From Phenylobacterium sp. (GTDB lineage: Bacteria > Pseudomonadota > Alphaproteobacteria > Caulobacterales > Caulobacteraceae): DNA of 15,029 bases. Shown piece after piece: positions 6,500-12,649 of the stretch. The DNA is taken from NCBI GenBank assembly GCA_028291285.1, contig JAQGIJ010000265.1, forward strand, positions 1 through 15,029, written 5' to 3'. Under the pieces are notes generated by a model. The model saw only the letters and a list, made by a program, of their open reading frames with translations, ran no database searches and was not told the DNA's origin. Every line of letters begins with the position of its first letter. Positions within the stretch are counted from its first letter, which is position 1. Position numbers and translations under genes: made by a program.

Positions 6500-9400
6500 A
6501 TGACGGGAGCGTCTCGGCTTCCGGTTGAGATTTGGGGGTCGAGCTTGCTCGAGAAATCGCCGCCGAATGTGGGCCTGCAGCCCGGCGTAATCCAATCCAT
6601 CGCCGGCGCGAGCTCGCTGGCCGTGCTGATCGTCGGCATGCACAGGAGCGGCACCTCGGCGCTCGGCGGCATGCTGAACAAGCTGGGCGTGGCGGTCCCC
6701 GAGGACCTGCACCCCGCCGACGAGCACAACACGCGCGGCTATTTCGAGCCCCAGCGGATCATCGCCTTCCATGAGCGCCTGCTGGCCAAGCTCGGCTCGC
6801 CCTCGAACGACCCGCTGCCGCTGACCTACGACTGGCTCCGTTCGCCTCTCGGCGAGGCGGCCGCGGAGGAACTGGCCGAGATCCTCGACGAGGAGTTCGC
6901 GGCCAATCCCATGTGCCTCTTCAAGGACCCGCGCATCTGCCGGCTGATGCCGGTGTGGAGCGCGGCCCTGATGAAGAGCGGCCGCGCCGCGGCGGCCATC
7001 CTGCCCTACCGCGATCCGTTGGAGGTGGCGGGGTCACTCGCCGCCAAGGCTGGGCTCGGACGGCCCTATTCGCTGTTCATGTGGCTGCAGCACGTGATCC
7101 TGGGCGAGCGGTTCACCCGCGAGACGCCGCGGAGCTTCTCGGCCTACGACGACCTGATGGCCGACTGGCGCGCGGTCTCCGCCAAGCTGCAGCGCGATCT
7201 GGGGCTGACCTGGCCGAAGGACGTCATGCGGGCGGGACCCGAGGTGGACGCCTTCCTCAGCGCCGAGCTGCGCCACCACCAGAGCCGTAGCGAGGCGCTG
7301 GACCCCGCCGAGCCGCTCGACGCGCTCTGCCAGCGGGTGTGGGAGGGTCTGCTGAGGTTCGAGGCGGACCCCTATGATTCCGCCGCGATGGCGGCGTTCG
7401 ATGCGGTCTGGGCCGATTTCGAGACCGCTTTCGGCGTGTTCGGCCCACTGGTGATCGACTACCAGCACCGCGACGCGGAGCTCTCGGCGCTCAAACACCT
7501 GCAGGCCCAAGCCATCCACGACCAGGCCGAATTCCACGCGACGGCCCTGGAGCGGATCAAGGAGCTGGAAAGCGTGGTGCGCTGGCGGGACCGCGAGTTG
7601 CGCGACGTCTCGCGGACGACCCAACGGATCCAGAATGAAGTGGAGGCCGCGCTAAAGCAAAGCCAGGCGGCCGCCGAGCAGGCTCACCAGGACGCGCAGC
7701 GGATCTGGCGCGATGCGGAGCGCGCCGAGCAGGAGTCGCTTCGGCTTCGCCAGGAACTGCAGCGCGTCCACAGCGCGGCCCGGCGGGACGCCTATAGCGC
7801 GCAGGCCTACGCCCAACAGCTGGAAGGCCGGCTGCATCAGATCGAGTCGAGCACCTTCTGGGCGATCAGCCATCCGCTGCGACGGGCGCTGGTGAAGTAT
7901 CCGAGCCTGCGCCTTGCGGGACGACGGGCGCTGAAGCTGGCGTGGTGGACCGCCACCTTCAGGCTCGGCCGCAAGTTGCGCGAGCGCGCTCTCGCCACGA
8001 CAGCGCTGTCGAGCGGCGCGGCGTCCGCGCCGCTCGAGACGGTCGGCCCCGAGCTCGACCTCGGCCCGGCGCCGACGTTCTCGCAGCCCAGCCCCGCCAC
8101 GCTGGAGCCGCTGCGCGGCCCGGGCTCGGAGCCGCCGCCCGGATCCGAGCCTGCGGCCTACAGCGGCGCGGCGGCGAACGCGCCGCGGTCCATGCCGCTG
8201 CCCTCGGTCCGCGCCGACCTGCCCGCCATCGAGAAGGCGTTCAACGGGCACGTCCTCTTCGTCTCGGGCGAGCCCGCCACGCCCGGCCACCGCTACCGGA
8301 TCGTCCGCTGGGCGGAGGCAGCGCAGCGCGCCGGCGCGACGACCACTGTGATCGCCGCCGACGAGATCCCGCAGTATCTGCATGAGGTGCGCTTCGCCGA
8401 CTTCGTCTTCCTGTGGCGCGTCGGACTGGACGAGCGCGTCGAGAGCCTGGTCAACATCGCCCGGGAAGCCGGGACGCCGGTGGTGTTCGACACCGACGAC
8501 CTGATGTTCGATCCGGAGCTGGCGAAGGCGCAATACATCGACGGCATCCGCAGCCAGGGCTTCGACGAAGAGGAGGTGGCCGCCTTCTTCAGCCGCGTCC
8601 GGGAGGTGCTGGTGCGCGCCGACTACTGCACGGCGCCGACGCCCTTCCTGGTGCAGCGGATGCGGCTCTTCGACAAGCCCGGCTTCGTCCTGCCCAACGG
8701 CTTCGACGAGGAGGTGCTGCAGCGGTCGCGGCTCGCGGCCCGCCGCCGCCGGCAGACGCCGCCGGACGGTCTCGTCCGGATCGGCTACGCCACCGGCACC
8801 CGCACGCACCAGAAGGACTTCGCCCAGTGCGTCGAGGCCGTCGCCGACGTGCTGCGCGCGCATCCCCAGGCGCGGCTGGTGGCCTTCATCCACGGCGAGG
8901 ACCCGGTGCTCGACCTCGCCGAGTTCCCGGCGATGGCGGGCCTGGAGCAGCAGGTGGAATGGCGCCAGCTCGTCCCGCTGGACCAGCTTCCCGACGAGCT
9001 CGCGCGCTTCGACATCTGCATCGCCCCGCTCGAGGTCGGCAATCCGTTCTGCGAGGCCAAGAGCGAGCTGAAGTTTTTCGAGGCGGCCCTCGTCGACGTG
9101 CCCACCGTGGCCTCGCCGACCGAGCCGTTCCGCCGCGCCATCCGCGAGGGCGAGACCGGCTTCCTGGCCGCCGACCTGGACGGCTGGCGCAAGGCGCTGA
9201 CGCGGCTCATCGAGGAGCCGGAGCTGCGTCGCGCCATCGCCCAGGCGGCGCTCTACGAGGCGCTGGCGGACTACGGGCCGGAGCGCCGGGTGGAGGCGTT
9301 CCTGTCGGTGATGGAGCAGGTGATGCTGAGCCCGCGCCGGGCCGGCCGCGCCTTCGAGCTCGAGCTGTTGCGGCGCGCCCGGCCGCGGGCCAAGCCGCCG

Positions 9401-11053
9401 TTCGTCGCCGCCCACGAGATCGTGTTCGAGCGCGACAGGCTGCGGCCGTCGGCCGTCACGGTGGTCATTCCGCTCCACAACTACGCCGGCTACATCGTGG
9501 AGGCGCTGGAGTCGGTGCGCAACCAGACGGTGGGCGACGTCGACCTGATCGTCGTCAACGATGCTTCCACCGACAACTCCGAGGCGGTCGCCCAGGAATG
9601 GCTGGAGGCCCACGCCGAGCGCTTCAACCGCGTGCTGCTGATCCGGAACCTGAACAACGCGGGCCTGGGCTTCACCCGCAATGTCGCCTTCGCCAACGCC
9701 GAGACGCCCTACGTCCTGCCGCTGGACGCCGACAACCGTCTGCGGCCGCACTGCATCCAGCAGACGCTGCACGCGATCGAGCGCTCGGCGGCGGCCTTCG
9801 CCTATCCCCGCATCCGCCATTTCGGCGAAAGCGACGCCGAGATCGGCAAGCAAAGCTGGTCGGCTGCGCGGTTCACCAACGGCAACTACGTCGACGCCAT
9901 GGCCCTGGTGCGCCGCTCAGCCTGGGCGGAGGCCGGCGGCTACGATCACGTGCGCTACGGCTGGGAGGACTTCGACTTCTGGTGCCGCCTCGTTGAGCGC
10001 GGGATGTTCGGCGTCCAGGTGCCGGAGTACGTCGCCGACTACCGCGTGCACGGCGCCTCCATGCTGCGCACCGAGACCGAGCTCGTCCGCAACAAGCTGC
10101 GCCTGATCGAGGACATCGAGCGCCGGCACAGCTGGCTCAGGATCGAGCGGCCGAGGCTGCCGGACGGCGCGACCGCCACCACGGCTGCTGCGGAGGCCAT
10201 GAGCCAGCCGGCGGACGGCGTCACCGCCGAAGCCCAGCGTCTCGACAAGATCCTGCCGCTGCTCCGCTGCCCGGAGAGCGGCGGCCAGCTGGTCCGCGAC
10301 GGCGAAACCCTGCGGGTTCTCGGTTGTGACAAGCACTGGCCGATCGTGCGCGGACGGCCCGTGCTCTGCCCGGGCCTCGACGAGCCACGCATCGCCGAGG
10401 CGTACGACTCCCACAAACTACCGCCCCGCGTCATCGAGCTGATCGAGAGGACCGAGGGCTTCGTGCTCAACCTCTCGGCTGGAAACAGCCCGAAGCGCTA
10501 CGAGCATGTGGTCGAGGCGGAGTTCGCCATCTTCCGCCACACCGACGTGGTCGCCGACGCCCACGCCCTGCCTTTCGCCGACGACAGCTTCGAGCTGGTC
10601 ATCTCAATGAACGCCTTCGAGCACTATCGTTCGCCGGAAAAGGCGGCCGAGGAGATCCGGCGGGTGCTGAAGCCCGGCGGCCAGGTGCTGATCCACACCG
10701 CCTTCCTGCAGCCGCTGCACGAGGCGCCCTGGCATTTCTTCAACGCCACGCGCTACGGGGTGGAGAAGTGGTTCGAGCGCTTCGAGACGCTCAACCTGAA
10801 GGTCTCGGACAACTTCAACCCGATGAACGCGCTGAGCTGGCTGGCCTCCGAGGCCGAACAGGTGCTGCGCTCGGAGGTCTCGGGCGAGGAGGCCGACCGG
10901 CTCGCCTCGACCACCGCCAAGGACCTGATCGCCATGTGGCGCGATCCGGCGCAGCGCGACACGCCCCTGTGGCGCAACATCCTTCAGGCGCCGCAGCCGG
11001 CGCTCGAGCGCATCGCCGCCGGCTTCGAGTACCTGGGCCGCAAGCCGTCATGA
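6500..11053 (+). CDS. Giant fusion: sulfotransferase, coiled coil, two glycosyltransferases, methyltransferase-like domain
   Basis: About 1517 residues from the ATG at 6500; a TTG at 6437 is possible but adds an Arg-rich, noncoding-looking stretch. Domains in order: (1) sulfotransferase, about 40-290, with the PAPS loop GMHRSGTSAL (46-55), FKDPR (141-145) and PYRDPLEVAGSL (169-180); (2) coiled coil, about 328-452, ending in STFWAISHPLRR and a basic/hydrophobic stretch; (3) Pro/Ala linker, about 500-572; (4) GT-B-like glycosyltransferase, about 580-945, with VFDTDDLMF (662 on) and FDICIAPLEVGNPFCEAKSE (837 on); (5) GT2 domain, about 984-1215, with VNDAS (1019 on), the metal motif DAD (1076-1078) and WEDFDFW (1155-1161); (6) Trm112-like segment (about 1247-1290) and class I methyltransferase-like domain (about 1320-1517). 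It has no signal peptide, so it is cytoplasmic. It probably assembles and modifies a surface glycan; acceptor and product are unknown. Confidence 0.9.
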   Translation: MTGASRLPVEIWGSSLLEKSPPNVGLQPGVIQSIAGASSLAVLIVGMHRSGTSALGGMLNKLGVAVPEDLHPADEHNTRGYFEPQRIIAFHERLLAKLGSPSNDPLPLTYDWLRSPLGEAAAEELAEILDEEFAANPMCLFKDPRICRLMPVWSAALMKSGRAAAAILPYRDPLEVAGSLAAKAGLGRPYSLFMWLQHVILGERFTRETPRSFSAYDDLMADWRAVSAKLQRDLGLTWPKDVMRAGPEVDAFLSAELRHHQSRSEALDPAEPLDALCQRVWEGLLRFEADPYDSAAMAAFDAVWADFETAFGVFGPLVIDYQHRDAELSALKHLQAQAIHDQAEFHATALERIKELESVVRWRDRELRDVSRTTQRIQNEVEAALKQSQAAAEQAHQDAQRIWRDAERAEQESLRLRQELQRVHSAARRDAYSAQAYAQQLEGRLHQIESSTFWAISHPLRRALVKYPSLRLAGRRALKLAWWTATFRLGRKLRERALATTALSSGAASAPLETVGPELDLGPAPTFSQPSPATLEPLRGPGSEPPPGSEPAAYSGAAANAPRSMPLPSVRADLPAIEKAFNGHVLFVSGEPATPGHRYRIVRWAEAAQRAGATTTVIAADEIPQYLHEVRFADFVFLWRVGLDERVESLVNIAREAGTPVVFDTDDLMFDPELAKAQYIDGIRSQGFDEEEVAAFFSRVREVLVRADYCTAPTPFLVQRMRLFDKPGFVLPNGFDEEVLQRSRLAARRRRQTPPDGLVRIGYATGTRTHQKDFAQCVEAVADVLRAHPQARLVAFIHGEDPVLDLAEFPAMAGLEQQVEWRQLVPLDQLPDELARFDICIAPLEVGNPFCEAKSELKFFEAALVDVPTVASPTEPFRRAIREGETGFLAADLDGWRKALTRLIEEPELRRAIAQAALYEALADYGPERRVEAFLSVMEQVMLSPRRAGRAFELELLRRARPRAKPPFVAAHEIVFERDRLRPSAVTVVIPLHNYAGYIVEALESVRNQTVGDVDLIVVNDASTDNSEAVAQEWLEAHAERFNRVLLIRNLNNAGLGFTRNVAFANAETPYVLPLDADNRLRPHCIQQTLHAIERSAAAFAYPRIRHFGESDAEIGKQSWSAARFTNGNYVDAMALVRRSAWAEAGGYDHVRYGWEDFDFWCRLVERGMFGVQVPEYVADYRVHGASMLRTETELVRNKLRLIEDIERRHSWLRIERPRLPDGATATTAAAEAMSQPADGVTAEAQRLDKILPLLRCPESGGQLVRDGETLRVLGCDKHWPIVRGRPVLCPGLDEPRIAEAYDSHKLPPRVIELIERTEGFVLNLSAGNSPKRYEHVVEAEFAIFRHTDVVADAHALPFADDSFELVISMNAFEHYRSPEKAAEEIRRVLKPGGQVLIHTAFLQPLHEAPWHFFNATRYGVEKWFERFETLNLKVSDNFNPMNALSWLASEAEQVLRSEVSGEEADRLASTTAKDLIAMWRDPAQRDTPLWRNILQAPQPALERIAAGFEYLGRKPS

Positions 11054-11070
11054 GCGCCCAGCGCCCATGA
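11050..11070 (+). other. Six-codon minicistron linking two genes by double ATGA overlaps
   Basis: The TGA stop of the giant gene (11051-11053) overlaps an ATG at 11050-11052. That ATG opens a six-codon frame (MSAQRP) whose TGA at 11068-11070 overlaps the ATG of the sulfotransferase gene at 11067. No Shine-Dalgarno sequence is visible for the sulfotransferase. The arrangement would allow a ribosome to terminate and restart twice, which could couple the two proteins. It may also be the chance result of a short duplication, since atgagcg occurs at both ends. Confidence 0.35.
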
Positions 11071-11900
11071 GCGATCCGCGCCGGGTCAGCTTCCTGGTGG
11101 CCGGGGTGCAGAAGGGCGGGACCACGGCGCTCTTCCACTATCTGGACGACCTGGCCGGCGTGCAGATGGCGCCGGCGAAAGAGGTGCACTTCTTCGACGT
11201 CGAGGCCGGCGTCGACTGGGCGCGCCCGGATTACGAGCCGCTGCATGCCGCCTTCCCCGCGGTCGACGGCCGGCCCCGCGGCGAGGCGACGCCGATCTAC
11301 CTCTACTGGCCGAACTGCCTGGAACGGATCGCCCGCTACGATCCGGCGATGAAGCTGATCTTGCTGTTCCGCGATCCGGTGGAACGGGCCTGGTCGCAGT
11401 GGAAGATGGAATACGCCAGGGGCTGGGAGACCCGGCCCTTCGCCTGGTGCGTGCGCGAGGGCCGCGCGCGGGTGGACAGCCCCGAGGCGCCCGGCTTCCA
11501 TCGCGTGTTCAGCTATGTCGAGCGCGGCTTCTACGGCGCCCAGCTCGAGCGGCTGTTGGCGATCTTTCCGCGCGGGCAGGCGCTGCTGCTCAGGTCGGAG
11601 GACCTCGACCGCCGGCCGGACGAGACGCTGGGGCGGATCTGCCGCTTCCTTGGCGTGGCGCCCCCGGCCGCGGCGGTGACCCCGCGGCGGGAGCTGGTGG
11701 CCAGGGACATCGACTATGGCGCGCCGATCAGCGCCGCCGATCGCGCCTATCTGCGGGAGGTCTTCGCCGAGGACCTGCGGCGCTTCGCGGCGCTGTCGGG
11801 CCTGCCGGTCGAGGGCTGGCTCGCGGGCGAGCCAGCCTCCGCGCCGCCGGCCGCACCGGAACGGGGCATTTGGTCGAGGCTTCGGGCGCTGCGCCATTGA
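11067..11900 (+). CDS. PAPS-dependent sulfotransferase, heparan-sulfotransferase-like
   Basis: A protein of 277 residues of the Sulfotransfer_1 type. It should move a sulfuryl group from PAPS to a hydroxyl or amino group of an acceptor, probably a sugar. The 5'-phosphosulfate loop GVQKGGTTALFHYL carries Lys16; KEVHFFD (38-44) is the usual segment with the catalytic acid; the 3'-phosphate site is LILLFRDPVERAWSQW with Arg102 and Ser110; the C-terminal half has ERGFYGAQLERLLAIFP and LLLRSEDL, typical of the family. No signal peptide or membrane segment is seen, so it is cytoplasmic. It begins 14 bases after the giant gene, which has its own, differently built sulfotransferase domain (GMHRSGTS instead of KGGTT), so the two are not recent duplicates. 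An identical acceptor for both is not implied. Confidence 0.92.
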   Translation: MSDPRRVSFLVAGVQKGGTTALFHYLDDLAGVQMAPAKEVHFFDVEAGVDWARPDYEPLHAAFPAVDGRPRGEATPIYLYWPNCLERIARYDPAMKLILLFRDPVERAWSQWKMEYARGWETRPFAWCVREGRARVDSPEAPGFHRVFSYVERGFYGAQLERLLAIFPRGQALLLRSEDLDRRPDETLGRICRFLGVAPPAAAVTPRRELVARDIDYGAPISAADRAYLREVFAEDLRRFAALSGLPVEGWLAGEPASAPPAAPERGIWSRLRALRH

Positions 11901-11914
11901 CCCGCCGGCCGGCC

Positions 11915-11942
11915 TTGCGTATATCCGCGCCTCCGATTTTAC
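11915..11942 (+). promoter_or_regulatory. Candidate rpsT promoter
   Basis: In the 84-base gap before rpsT, TTGCGT (11915-11920) is followed after 16 bases by TTTTAC (11937-11942), with CCGCGCCTCC between them. This type of sequence resembles strong promoters of ribosomal genes in alphaproteobacteria as I remember them. It would give a leader of roughly 35 bases. The -10 match is poor, so the call rests mainly on position. Confidence 0.35.
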
Positions 11943-11984
11943 GCCCCCGGTCCGCCGGGCGCGCTGGTTTTTGAGAGCTGAAGA

Positions 11985-12254
11985 ATGGCCAATACGCCCG
12001 GCGCCAAGAAGGCGGTCCGCAAGATCGCCCGCCGCACCGAAGTCAACAAGGCGCGCCGCTCGCGGGTGCGCACCTTCCTGCGCCGCTTCGACGAGGCCCT
12101 CGCCGCCGGCGACGCCGCCCAGGCCAGGACCGCCTTCGTGGAAGCCCAGTCCGAACTGATGCGGGCGGTGTCCAAGGGCGTCGTCCACAAGAACACCGGC
12201 TCGCGGAAGGTCTCGCGCCTGGCCGCCCAGCTGAGGAAGCTCGCGGCCGCCTGA
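11985..12254 (+). CDS. rpsT: 30S ribosomal protein S20 (bS20)
   Basis: A protein of 89 residues, standard for bS20, which binds 16S rRNA in the body of the small subunit. It starts [20 protein letters not shown] and continues with [19 protein letters not shown], the very basic first helix, then an Ala-rich middle and the conserved [20 protein letters not shown] near the end. A weak ribosome binding site (GAGAG, 11973-11977) precedes the ATG. The gene has its own likely promoter and a strong terminator, so it is transcribed apart from both neighbours. Its place just upstream of dnaA is a conserved alphaproteobacterial arrangement. Confidence 0.97.
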   Translation: MANTPGAKKAVRKIARRTEVNKARRSRVRTFLRRFDEALAAGDAAQARTAFVEAQSELMRAVSKGVVHKNTGSRKVSRLAAQLRKLAAA

Positions 12255-12308
12255 AGAGGCCGCGCGAGCTGGCGCCCGGCGCCGCTGCGATAGCTGCAAA
12301 TTGATCAG

Positions 12309-12338
12309 ACAGCGTCCGGTTTCCGGGCGCTGTTTTTT
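12309..12338 (+). terminator. Rho-independent terminator of rpsT
   Basis: An 11-bp stem, acagcgtccgg (12309-12319) with ccgggcgctgt (12323-12333), has one G-T wobble and a three-base loop. It is followed by a run of six T (12333-12338). It lies 54 bases after the rpsT stop and isolates dnaA from rpsT transcription. Confidence 0.92.
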
Positions 12339-12363
12339 CGCGTCTGAATGCCCGCCCAGATGC

Positions 12364-12474
12364 GACTCGTGCGGCGAATCTACTCAGCGCTCTGACCGAA
12401 GAACGGGCGTTTCCCTTGGCGCGAGAGGGGCTCCCGCAAGTCAACGAAAATATCCGCGCAAGCGCCGAAGAATC
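12364..12474. promoter_or_regulatory. Three GANTC sites upstream of dnaA
   Basis: GACTC at 12364-12368 and GAATC at 12376-12380 and 12470-12474 all match GANTC, the CcrM methylation target of Caulobacter and relatives. The last site ends four bases before the TTGACC element of the dnaA promoter candidate. In Caulobacter crescentus, full methylation of GANTC sites in the dnaA promoter is known to favour dnaA transcription, which ties its expression to passage of the replication fork. The same control is likely here. The rest of 12339-12478 holds an AT-rich patch near 12444-12456 but no convincing DnaA or CtrA box. Confidence 0.6.
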
Positions 12475-12478
12475 CCCG

Positions 12479-12506
12479 TTGACCCCCCAAGGCGCCCGAC
12501 TACTCT
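12479..12506 (+). promoter_or_regulatory. Candidate dnaA promoter
   Basis: TTGACC (12479-12484) is a good -35 element for a housekeeping sigma factor. After 16 bases, TACTCT (12501-12506) is the best -10 candidate. A transcript start near 12513 would give a leader of about 137 bases, similar in scale to the long dnaA leader known in Caulobacter. The GAATC directly upstream supports the placement. The -10 match is weak, so the exact start is uncertain. Confidence 0.5.
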
Positions 12507-12512
12507 CTGCGG

Positions 12513-12649
12513 TCTTACAGGCGTCTTCTATCTGATCCCGGACCAACGGGACGCCGGCGGAGCACATGTGTTCGCCGTGTAAGAGCTTGTGTTTATTGAT
12601 GAAGGCCGGTCTCAGCGTGGGGCGGAGGCCGAGAGGGTGGGGTTGACGG
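12513..12649 (+). other. Structured dnaA mRNA leader with a short upstream reading frame
   Basis: The predicted untranslated leader can fold in two places. First, ggcgtc (12520-12525) pairs with gacgcc (12550-12555), with an inner alternative tcccg (12536-12540)/cggga (12547-12551). Second, 12556-12576 forms a hairpin around the palindrome cacatgtg (12563-12570). A frame beginning at ATG 12566, with an internal ATG at 12599, ends at TGA 12644-12646, three bases before the dnaA ATG. This frame has no good ribosome binding site. In Caulobacter the dnaA leader is known to influence translation with nutrient state; whether these structures do so is inference. Confidence 0.4.

Noticed and set aside
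5080..6732. A 550-residue open frame on the - strand across the hydratase and SGNH genes
   Set aside because: It is antisense to two well-supported genes with intact family motifs; long antisense frames are expected at this GC content, and its translation is Gly/Ala/Arg/His-rich without a recognisable domain.
7652..9853. A 733-residue open frame on the - strand inside the giant gene
   Set aside because: It lies wholly opposite the coiled coil and glycosyltransferase regions, whose motifs are clear. The antisense product is low-complexity and shows no family motif.
11067..11900. The free sulfotransferase as a duplicate of the N-terminal domain of the giant protein
   Set aside because: The PAPS loops differ (GVQKGGTTALF against GMHRSGTSALG) and the surrounding sequences do not align by eye, so they belong to different sulfotransferase subgroups.
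12339..12649. Origin of replication just upstream of dnaA
   Set aside because: I found no cluster of DnaA boxes; TGTGTTTAT at 12589-12597 has two mismatches to the reverse consensus and stands alone. In Caulobacter the origin lies some distance from dnaA.
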